From: Geosiphon pyriformis
Taxonomy: Eukaryota > Glomeromycota > Glomeromycetes > Archaeosporales > Geosiphonaceae
Length of the DNA: 64,000 nucleotides
Reading direction: 5' to 3'
NCBI GenBank assembly: GCA_016748015.1
Contig: JAAOMT010000135.1
Location: forward strand, 82,097 to 146,096
This document shows, piece after piece, positions 55,393-64,000 of the stretch (the first letter of the stretch is position 1; every line of letters starts with the position of its first letter). Both the position numbers and the translations under genes were made by a program. The notes below the pieces were generated by a model, which saw only the letters and a program-made list of their open reading frames with translations, had not been told where the DNA came from and searched no databases.

Positions 55393-57505
55393 ATGACCAC
55401 GACCAAAGCAAAGAGTAAAAGAGCTGCACTTAATATCTGTCCTGAGATATCTAATAAAATTTCAACCAGAGAAGCTCTTTCTGTTGTAGAAGCAACTAGG
55501 CAAAACGTTTTAGAAGCCTTCCTTCTACCCAGTAATTGTGATAAGCTGCCTTTGGTAGCCACTGAAACAACTTCCTCATCTTTGGCTGGTTTTTTACCAG
55601 TCAAAGTCCCCTCAAAGAGACACACCTGGGTTAGTCTCAGTGTTGCCTCCATCCCAACCAAGAGCCCAAAAGTTTTTAATAATAGACCAGTGAATAAGCT
55701 GGTTTTCCCCTCTATAGATTCAACACCTGGTGCTTTTAGCACCACCTCTTCAAAAAAAATGATCAAAAAGACCAAAAGTTCAGAAAAGTGGAAGCAGTTG
55801 CTTGCCTCTGTTATTGTTACACCAAACCCCTTTGTGGTTCCCAATGAGATCTTAGATGAAATTTCCATAGCATCATCTGGCATGTCATCCAAGATAGGCC
55901 AAGATCAACCACTGGCTGTGTTGCCAAATGTGGTGTCTTCTGGCAGATCATCGCTGGTTTTAAAAGCAAAGCAATCTTCTTCTGTTGGGTCATCTGTTCT
56001 TGGGAACTGGGCTGATCAAATGGAAACTGATTCATCTTCTCCTTTAGTTTCTGGTGCTACTTCTGGTGGTGCTTGAGAAACTATTACTAGTCATCAAAGG
56101 TTTGCTGAGTGGGTGGCCTCCACTTTGGTGCCTGGTGCTACTTTTAGGATCAAATTGGCTTATGTTAAGACTGTTTTTCAGTCTGTGCATGGTTTCTTGG
56201 GTGCTAAATCTATTACAATGTGAAGCTTTTCTGTATGGAGTTTGCTTCTTAACAATCTTTGGAAGCTGCATTTCTGATTGAGCTTACAAGCTCTGTTCAT
56301 TTGGCCACTCTCAAAATTGCTAAGTCTTTGGTGGTTTCTGAATCTGGTTCCTCTCCTGCTGCTGTTGCACTGCATGATGTGCTTTTGGGTGTGTCTGCTG
56401 CTGACATTAAGTTGGCTCTCAGTGTGTTTGGTAGTGTCGCTCATGTTGTGCTGAAGCCTGTTGGTATTTGGCAGTATGTGGTGGTTTATTTTGAAAAGTT
56501 GGACTCTGCTGTGTCTGCCTTGAAGCATTGGTCAGTCTTAATGGGCAAGGATAGTGTTAGAATTCTCTCTCTGGTAAATCAAAATGAGACTATTTTGTTT
56601 TGTGATAAGTTTAAGGCCAAATTGGTCAACCTTCCCTCTGGTTGTACTGTCTTTGAAATCAGTAATATAATTTCTCAGATTGGTGGTTGAACATGTTTCA
56701 TCCCTCGTTCTCCTGATTCTGGTTGTTGTTCCCAGTTCGCTTTGGTTATATTTGACTCTCAAGGCGATTTGGATTCTGCTATAGTTAAGACTGGTACTCT
56801 AAAAAAATGCTGTATCTGGTGGAAAACTCCTGGCTGTTGGCGCTGCTTTAGGTGTCAAGAAATGGGCCATCTGGTTATGGATTGCAAGATTTCTCCACCT
56901 CCCACTCCCAAGGTTCCCAAGGTTTTCAAGTTTTGTTTTGTGGGTTCTGCTTCAAGACTGCTGCTCCTTCTGGTCTTTCTGAGTTTCCTCCTTTGGTGGC
57001 TTTTTTGGCTGCTTCTGTTGCTGATCCTGCTGTTGGTTTTAGATTGGACTCTTTGGAAAAGCAAATTTCGGATTTGGCTGCTCTGGTTAAGTCTATTGTT
57101 GAATCTGTTGGTTCTTTGGGTGCTTTGGTGTCTTGTCTTCTTGATGATAATGCTGCTAAGGCTGTTCAGGTTGAGAAAGATCTTATTTCTATGAAGAGTG
57201 CTGCTAACAATTTTTCTAACCTCTTGGTTGAGGTCTCCAAGGACATTGCTTGTCTTAGATCTGAGATTAACTTTGGTGATATGGATTATGATGGTATGCT
57301 GGCTGCTAAGCCTTCCTTTTTAAGTGAGGACACTATTGAGCATGTTATTGCTTTGTGGCGTATGTCTGATGCTGAAACCAGAGGCAATATTGAGTCTACT
57401 AGATTGTTTTTTAGTGAGTTTATTTTTGACTCTAGGAATCTGAATAGTATCATTGAGAGAATTTGTGGGTTGGGATTATTTCCACCTACTTTTGATTTAG
57501 CGTAG
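55393..57505 (+). pseudogene. LINE ORF1 protein (RRM-like, CCHC knuckle, coiled coil)
   Basis: Nearly complete ORF1 of about 700 codons, broken by stops at 56074 (TGA for Trp), 56254 (TAA for Gln) and 56688 (TGA for Arg), and by frameshifts near 56222 and 56955. The Ser/Thr-rich N-terminus begins MTTTKAKSKRAAL. The middle holds two RRM-like beta-alpha blocks (VALHDVLLGVSAADIKLALS..., YFEKLDSAVSALKHW). A zinc knuckle CFRCQEMGHLVMDC lies near 56848-56890. The C-terminus is a coiled coil (LDSLEKQISDLAALVKSIVE). From memory it strongly resembles ORF1 of LINEs frequent in Rhizophagus. It is an RNA-binding nucleocapsid-like protein needed for LINE retrotransposition. Confidence 0.8.
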
Positions 57506-57645
57506 TGAGTTTTTGATTGGGCTGAGTGTCTGATCATGTATAGAAAACACATAATTTACGCCTATAATGTAATCTCTTATGTGGTATCATAGTTTTAGGT
57601 AGTATTTGGGTCTCACTCATTAAAATATAATAAAAAAAAAATATA
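57506..57645 (+). repeat. LINE 3' flank with A-rich tail
   Basis: Directly after the ORF1 stop, about 110 bp of non-coding sequence lead to an A-rich run (ATTAAAATATAATAAAAAAA, ending near 57640). ORF2 is absent. This could be the 3' end of an internally deleted LINE copy. Confidence 0.45.
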
Positions 57646-57699
57646 TTGTTTCTATTTTTTTTTAAAAGTTCTAAAGTTTTTAATAACAGATTAGTATTA

Positions 57700-58496
57700 T
57701 TAGAGTTTTTTTTACTCATAAGAGAAAACAGATATAAAAATAGTAAACCAATAAGGAAGTAATAGTTAGCACATAAGTATATTGCTCAACAATATAAAGC
57801 AATATCAAAAATCATAGCACATTGTTCAAGAAATCATAACACATTACTCAGAAATGTGAGCAATCTTATAGAACATTAATTATGTATATATAGCAGTAGT
57901 ATTAGAAGAAAAAAAGACAAACCTCTTAGTTTAGATTTGATCTAAGCAATCTTCTATTCACAAATATCAAATAAATAATTATTCACTATCTTAATTTACT
58001 CTCTACTATTAACACTTTATTTTGATAGTAATTGATACTTAAATACACTAGAACAATAGCTCTTGATCACAGCTATTGATAAGATACTAACATTTATTAC
58101 CTTGGCTTATTTTTTTTATTTTTTTTTTATTTTTTTTTGTTATTTTTTTTGTTTTACTAATTGATTTAAGAGTAAAAGTGCTGAATTATTAACATCAAGA
58201 ATAGCCTAATAAAAGACCCTAAAGGAAAGGTATAACATTAAAAATTTAAGGATAGCTTACCAGAAAGGCATCTCTGCCAGATTACTGGCCATCATACTAA
58301 GAAAAAAATTTGATGGAATTGCGATTCCAAAAGGCTACTGAGAAGACAACTATTGAATCTTTGTTTATTATACAAAAGACTCAACCAAATCTTTCAGATA
58401 CAAATAAACTACAGATATTACCAATCAAAAAAGCAATTGAACACCAAGTTACAGATTTGTTATTTGATTTGAGACTTCAAATAATTATCTGTAATA
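57700..58496 (+). repeat. Element C 5' LTR (left end approximate)
   Basis: The right end is set by CTGTAATA at 58496, two bases before the primer-binding site, matching the CTGGTAACA end of element B. A TATA-like GTATATATAG occurs at about 57890. The left end could not be fixed because no TGTTA start was convincing and the 3' LTR is outside the window. Confidence 0.5.
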
Positions 58497-58498
58497 TT

Positions 58499-58507
58499 TG
58501 GTGCTCC
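58499..58507 (+). promoter_or_regulatory. Primer-binding site of element C
   Basis: TGGTGCTCC, two bases after the LTR end, the same spacing as in element B. Confidence 0.6.
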
Positions 58508-58529
58508 TTGTAAGGTATAATTCAACAAA

Positions 58530-60640
58530 CAACTATCTGAAACAATAGCAAAATCTGAAGAAATAGAGACAAACCATTTGGAATTTGCAAAATTCTTATT
58601 CCAATACTATTACACCTATTTTGGATTAACAAATAATAGTTGGCCAACAGAATCAGTTTTCAACTGCTATGTTAACAAGAAAATAGTATATTATTTAAAA
58701 GACCAAGGAGATTCAGAATTCGTCTTCAACAATTTTTTCAGTGAATTACTCCAAAGCACTACCCTTCCACAAAATTACTTATTTGTACCTTTAATCACAA
58801 AAATAAACAGGGAAATTGAAAAATACACCAAACAGAAATTTCTTATCACTTTTGCTGACAAAGAAAAAAGAAGATTACAAACACCAGCAGAAACACCAAA
58901 ACAAATCCAACTACCCACTTAGAAAAAACAAAAATTTGATTCACCTGCTAATCCATCATATTACTACACACTTGGAAGCACTATCAATATAATAAGCATA
59001 GCTACAGCAAGCATGACAACACCACTAAACAGAATTCTGTTTTAAAGTAAACAAAAGAAAACACAATTATTAGGAACATACAGCAATTATTTTGAGAGAT
59101 TTAAATCACAATTTTCAATACCATCAAAAATTTGATTACCACCACCACAACCAGATTTTGGAGCTGTTAGTTCTTGGGAAATAACCAACTCCAAGGAAGA
59201 GGAAAGTAGTGATCAAGAAACCAGCAAGTGAAACCCAATACAACAAAATTTGGAAAATCAAACTCTGAATATTCAAACTTCGGAAAATCAAACTTTGAAT
59301 ATTCAAACTCCAGGAAATCAGAACAATTCAAACCCAACCCAATTAATTAGCAAAACTTACCTCTAATAATTGAGATTAATCTACTACTTATTTTACCAAT
59401 TGCCAGACAACAACAACAGCCACAACTGCTATCCCAACAACAATTCTAGCAGCAACCACAACACCAACTACAACAACAAATGACCTACACTCCAATTGCC
59501 AAAATAGAAAAATTCACTGGCAAAGAGAACAATATCCAAGTATGGCTCAATGATATGGAAAAAGCCATCACAGCAAATGGATGGAATAACAACAAAGCCT
59601 TTCAAGCAATCTCCTATTTTTTCTAAGATACTGCTAACTCATAGTACTAGAGTTTAACCATCAAACCACAGACTTTCCAAAAATTCAAACTGGAATTTGT
59701 GAGATACTTCAGTAATAATAATAGCATTAATCACTTGGCAAATACAATCACTACTATAAAGCAAGGAGAAACTAAAGCAGTCACTACTTACCTAGGATGC
59801 TTCTATAGAAACCTGTGCCAAATACAAGCAATTGACATAAATTACTTAATAGCACCACAGTTTCTGAACCAGTTTATTCATGAATTACACAGTAGCATCC
59901 TCCAGCATATGTGTCTAATACACCCACAAACTCTCTAAGATGCAGTTACCAATGTAAGAGATTTTGAATTTATTGAACTTGAAGCAAACCACATCCAAGC
60001 TGTAAATCTAGTAATAAACAGATCATCTGACTTGGATTCCAAATTGAAGCAATTCAGTGAATCAATCAATCAGAAATTAGAGAGATACTTAACTAACAAT
60101 AATCAGACAATTTATCAATCTTCTCAACAATGCAATAATCAAGAAAACTATAATTGCATCCAAAATCAACTGCATCCAGCATTGTTAACCAATCACCAGT
60201 GGCAGCAGAAAATATGTGTATGCCACTATTGTGGTAAACAAAGACATTTACAATTGGAATATCACAAAAAGATAAGCAATCTAAGATCAGTTAATTAGTA
60301 TTAAAGCTCCAATCATCGACTTCAAACTCAGAATTATGTCAGTAATCAATCACCAGAACAATATCAATCTTAATTACATTACTCTCCAGTGACTCAGCCA
60401 ATTTATCAAACCCCAATAATGCAGCAATTATACTTATTTTTAATATATTAGTCTCTAGCATCAATCTATCAATTGACAACACCCATAATCTATCAACCAC
60501 TGCAGCCACAAGTAATCTATTAGACACCAGCAATCTTAATCCCAAACTCAGCTCAGATGACATCAAGAAATTCCAGATTTAAAGTCACTCAAACCTAGAA
60601 ATCAGCAATAGTTGTTCACCAACCAATTTCTAGCTCCTCA
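58530..60640 (+). pseudogene. gag: Element C gag
   Basis: The N-terminal domain at 58578-58922 is rich in Tyr and Phe (LEFAKFLFQYYYTYF). The capsid region at about 59480-59938 shows FTGKENNIQVWLNDMEKAI and the KQGETKAVTTYLGCFYR helix of retrotransposon gag proteins. The zinc knuckle near 60215-60260 (CHYCGKQRHLQLEY) has lost its last Cys to Tyr. A Gln/Tyr/Pro-rich stretch follows, as in element B. Many stops. The N-terminal part is in another frame from the capsid. Confidence 0.75.
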
Positions 60641-60649
60641 AACCAGCCA

Positions 60650-61290
60650 TTGGGATTACACCAGCAGAGTTCAGGAACTGGGTATACTCAAAACCTGAGT
60701 TCTCAAAACTATTTAAGTCTCTTAATAACTCTAGAAAATGCCTTATTCAACAACACAAAACCCAACCAAAACCAACCACTCACTAGCAACATACCTCCAG
60801 CCACCATTACTAACAACAAATTACTTGCCACTATCTTCTCATTCAAATTTGAAGAACTGACATCCACACTTAAGAAAAAACCAATTACTGCTATGTATAC
60901 TGATGCCAAAGTCAATGACCACTCTATTAAATTCATTCTTAATAGTGAATTAGCAGGCAGCATTATCACATGACAACTCATAAACCAATTAAGTTACTGA
61001 GTTGATTGTGTTGCCAGCACCAAAATTATAACAGCTGATGGAATGACCAAAATGTCAATTGGCAAGATTGATGACCTCCCAATAGAAGTCAATGGCATTA
61101 TTGTATCAATCAAAGTATTAGTCATAGAAGCCATTCAGTATTAAGCACTTGTTAGTAATGACTGGCTAGTTAAAACCAATGCCATGCTCGACTGGAACAT
61201 GCAAAAACTACAGCTCAATCAAGATGGACAACATACAAAAGTGCCAGCCACGTGTGGCCATTTCAAACCAAATAGTATCACATCAATATC
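60650..61290 (+). pseudogene. pro: Element C aspartic protease
   Basis: KKPITAMYTDAKVNDHS is followed by FILNSELAGSIIT, so the active site is NSE where DSG is expected, hence dead. Downstream SNDWLVKTNAMLDWN is the second protease block, very similar to element B. Stops at 60971 and at several later points. Confidence 0.75.
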
Positions 61291-61609
61291 ACTAATTGAA
61301 TTCAAAAAAGAAGAAGAAAAAAAACCCACCTGAGAAGCTTATCAAGTTTTATGGGCCAATAAAGACTACAATGAGCTACTACTAATACTCTCTTGGGACA
61401 ACAATGAGAAAAAAAAGCAAAAAAAAGAACTTATCTGGAATTTTGACCAAGTCTGGAGCACTGAAAATAACCAGGAAGAGCTAATAACTTGGAAGAGAGA
61501 AGAAAGCAATAAGAAAAAAGGAAAAAAAAAGGAAAAAGAAACAACATTCATTAACACCACTACTTATAACTTCTATACCTATACTATACCACAACAATCC
61601 ACCTATTAC

Positions 61610-61972
61610 TGACCAAAGTTTATATGCATTAATTGCAGTAAGAAATTATTGTCAATGGATGTATGCTGTGGTAATAACGAAAAATACTCCACAGCAACAA
61701 AATTTTACTGTCATCCATGTGTCATAGAATGCTTTGAACAACCAAAACAGCAGAGAAAATGGAACAACAAATCATGTCTTGCATGTAGAACTATTTTGCC
61801 CAACAAAGGAATGTGGAATGACATTCCTGGGCATGGAAAAATGTGTGATGAAATGTGTCAATATATAATCTTAATCAATAACTGGATACACAAGAGAACA
61901 CCAATTGACAATGGTTGGAAACAAGCATTACAACAATTGGAAAGATATCTCCATAATAAACATGAAATCTGA
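61610..61972 (+). pseudogene. Element C cysteine-rich module
   Basis: Cys pairs CINC, CHPC, CLAC and CDEMC in the same order as in element B (16780-17030), ending in a helical tail. A Lys/Glu-rich spacer (61300-61560) precedes it. Conservation between two diverged families argues that the module is functional in active elements. Confidence 0.65.
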
Positions 61973-62449
61973 AGAATGGCAAGTACAAAAGCAGAAGACA
62001 TGACAACCAGTGAACTACTGGAAATCAAAAACAACCCTCTATTTCTTTCTGAACCCAAATATGTTCAAACTTTTGATGTCTTTGGCAACATTGAAAACAA
62101 TTTAGAATAATTCCATGAATATTACCAGTGACTAGCACTCACTAGATAAGAATAAGAGTAGTGTTTAAAACAGTTGAATACTCGATTATGTCAATATTGT
62201 TTAATTTCCTGTAACTTTTAATATTGTAATAAGTGTCACCTCATTTACAATCTACTACCATGCATGATCTATGCAATCCAAGAGGAAGAAGAACCAATCA
62301 GCAGCTGTAGATCGGAATCAGAATTACTGTTCAATTTTAATTCAAACTTCTATAATAATGATGACAAAAATAACAGTTCCAGCTCTATTTAAAATAGCAA
62401 CAAAAATTATAATGATTCAAACTCCGATTCAAACCCCAAACAATACATC

Positions 62450-62935
62450 ATGCTCCCTGACCTCTTTAAGGAGCAGAAACTAAAATGGTTTAGTGATAAT
62501 AATAAAGATATTATGCCAGAATGTGTGCACAATACTAATACAGGGTTTGATCTGAGATATCCAAAAAAAGATGCCATCAAATTGAAACCACACTCACACA
62601 CCTGCATTGATCTTAAAATAGCACTGAAAATTCTAGCAACAACAATGGTTCAATTAGCATCTAGGAGTAGTTTAATGAAAAAAAAATTCAACATCACAGA
62701 AAGAGTAATTAACACAGGATATGTAAGAAATATCATTGCTATGCTACAAAATAACTCAGAAAAAGCCTATATCATAGAGCCAAATGAAAAGATAGCACAG
62801 GCAATATTCTTGCCTCTGGTTAAAGTAGTTTAATTAATATCAATAGAAAACAGGGAAGAATTAGGAATTACAGCTAGAGAAATACAGGGATTTAGATTAA
62901 CAGATAGAATAGACATACCAGTTAATATGGCAGAG
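62450..62935 (+). pseudogene. Element C dUTPase domain
   Basis: Five dUTPase motifs in order: TGFDLRYP, SRSSLMKKKF, RVINTGYVRNI (catalytic Asp replaced by Asn), EKIAQAIFLPLV and, after a TAA at about 62831, REIQGFRLTDR in degraded form. Position and neighbours are the same as in element B. The domain is recognisable but inactive. Confidence 0.85.
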
Positions 62936-63046
62936 GAAAAAATTATTGACAAGAGAGAAATTATTTTCACCTGTTAATCAATTTCCATTCTACCATATGA
63001 CCAATACATGTTAACTATAGAAAAAAAAATGAAAAGTTAAGTTCAG

Positions 63047-64000
63047 ATGTTTGAAGCAGAAACAACCATTTGTGAAACAGGAGAGATTGGATTCACCAAT
63101 CTTTATATATCAGCTAAAAACTCTAAACACATTAAAATTCTTATCTACAACACAATTGGAGATGTCATTAAGATACCAAAAGGAATCATAATCAGATACT
63201 TAAGCATTGAAGTCGAAAATCAACCACCAAGCACCATTCCAGACTTTCCACAACTTTGCAGATATGTGGATATTACATCACAAACAATATATGGACAGGA
63301 AGAATGTTATCTGTTCCAACTAAAACAATTGGAACAAATAAACTTGGAAAACTTAGACTCACTTCAATGGATGCAACTTAAGATATTATTTAACAACTTC
63401 AATGATATTTTTGCCAACAAAAATGAATTTGGCAAAACCAACATAATCCAGCACCAGATTAAGACTGAAGATGCAATGCCAATCAAACAAAGAGCATACA
63501 AAGTACTCCCAGCTAGCCATGAGATCATTCATCAAGAAATTAATCAGATGCTTAACAACAGGCTAATTCAGTTATCAATGAGTCTATGATTATCACCAGT
63601 AGTATTAGTCCATAAGAAAAATAGAAAAATCTGTTTTTGTGTAGATTACTGGAAACTGAATAAAGTAACCAAAGGAAATAGCTACCTGACTCCAAAAATC
63701 CAAGAATTGTTCAACACTTTTGGAGAAAAAAAATAGTTTTCAACTTTAGACTTAGACAGTAGTTATTGGCAAGTAGCCATAAAACCAGAAAATAAAGAGA
63801 AAACAGCTTTTACAACACAAAAAGAGAATTTTGAATTTGAGGTTATACTATTTGGCTTAATGAATGCTCCAGCCACATTCCAATGGCTTATGGAAATTGT
63901 TTATATCAAACTGCTATAAAAATCAGTAGTTGTATACTTAAACAACACTAATGTGTTCTCAAAAACATTTAATAATTATCTGTATTATTTCCAACAAGTA
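63047..64000 (+). pseudogene. pol: Element C pre-RT linker and reverse transcriptase (cut by window end)
   Basis: The linker NNFNDIFANKNEFGKTN is followed by the conserved RT entry (HQIKTEDAMPIKQRAYKV) and the RT fingers (FCVDYWKLNKVTK). The LDLDSSYWQVAI block follows. The catalytic box reads YLNN in place of YLDD. Stops at 63587, 63737 and 63917. It continues beyond the window. Confidence 0.82.

Larger units (their letters stand above)
57700..64000 (+). mobile_element. Ty3/gypsy element C with dUTPase (3' end outside window)
   Basis: 5' LTR (start unresolved), primer-binding site, gag, protease, Cys-rich module, dUTPase and RT, cut by the window edge. From the gag zinc knuckle to RT one reading frame is kept (frame-consistent open segments at 59699, 60032, 60650, 61649, 62450 and 63047). 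It is related to element B in gene order but clearly diverged. Stops and catalytic-residue losses show an old, inactive copy. Confidence 0.85.

Overview
The window is eukaryotic and probably comes from an arbuscular mycorrhizal fungus (Glomeromycotina, Rhizophagus- or Gigaspora-like). It is very AT-rich. Its host genes have short GT-AG introns of about 60-200 nt and include a GYF/Smy2-family protein and a fungal O-fucosyltransferase-fold enzyme. It is dominated by Ty3/gypsy LTR retrotransposons and by a LINE whose ORF1 resembles, from memory, a family common in Rhizophagus. No database search was possible, so the taxon is an inference.

Layout. (1) 1-29658 is a nest of retrotransposons. The oldest is element A0 (minus strand, pieces 23654-29658 and 5400-6208). 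A0 is interrupted by A1 (plus, 1-5399, cut by the window start) and by A2 (minus, 6209-23653). The 5' LTR of A2 is itself split by element B (plus, 13317-23072). (2) 30118-42246 is A4, a heavily AT-decayed plus-strand copy split by A5 (minus, 33051-40714), the cleanest family-A reference. (3) 42420-44250 holds a decayed LINE 3' end abutting an almost fully AT-converted family-A 5' end. (4) 44603-54596 is the host gene island: an O-fucosyltransferase-fold protein, a nine-exon GYF-domain protein, two unrecognised multi-exon genes and a J-domain protein. (5) 54780-57645 contains decayed tandem 5' fragments of a LINE followed by a better-preserved ORF1 copy without ORF2. (6) About 57700-64000 is element C (plus), cut by the window end inside reverse transcriptase.

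Three LTR-element families are present. Family A (A0, A1, A2, A4, A5) has gag of 517 codons, a canonical -1 frameshift heptamer (T TTA AAC) just before the gag stop, then protease-RT-RNase H, an integrase in yet another frame, and a third ORF of 218 aa that ends inside the 3' LTR. Families B and C appear to encode the gag 3' part through pol in one frame. They insert a cysteine-rich module and a full dUTPase domain between protease and RT, an arrangement I do not know from described Ty3/gypsy elements. B also has a third ORF (235 aa) that runs into its 3' LTR. All three families share a primer-binding site starting TGGTGCTC.

Most element genes are broken by C-to-T and G-to-A type changes (CAA/CAG to stop, TGG to stop), so the AT-richness looks like progressive deamination of repeats. 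The dUTPase-encoding elements, the frameshift signal, the third ORF and the tandem LINE 5' ends are the most unusual content. The host genes look ordinary and intact.
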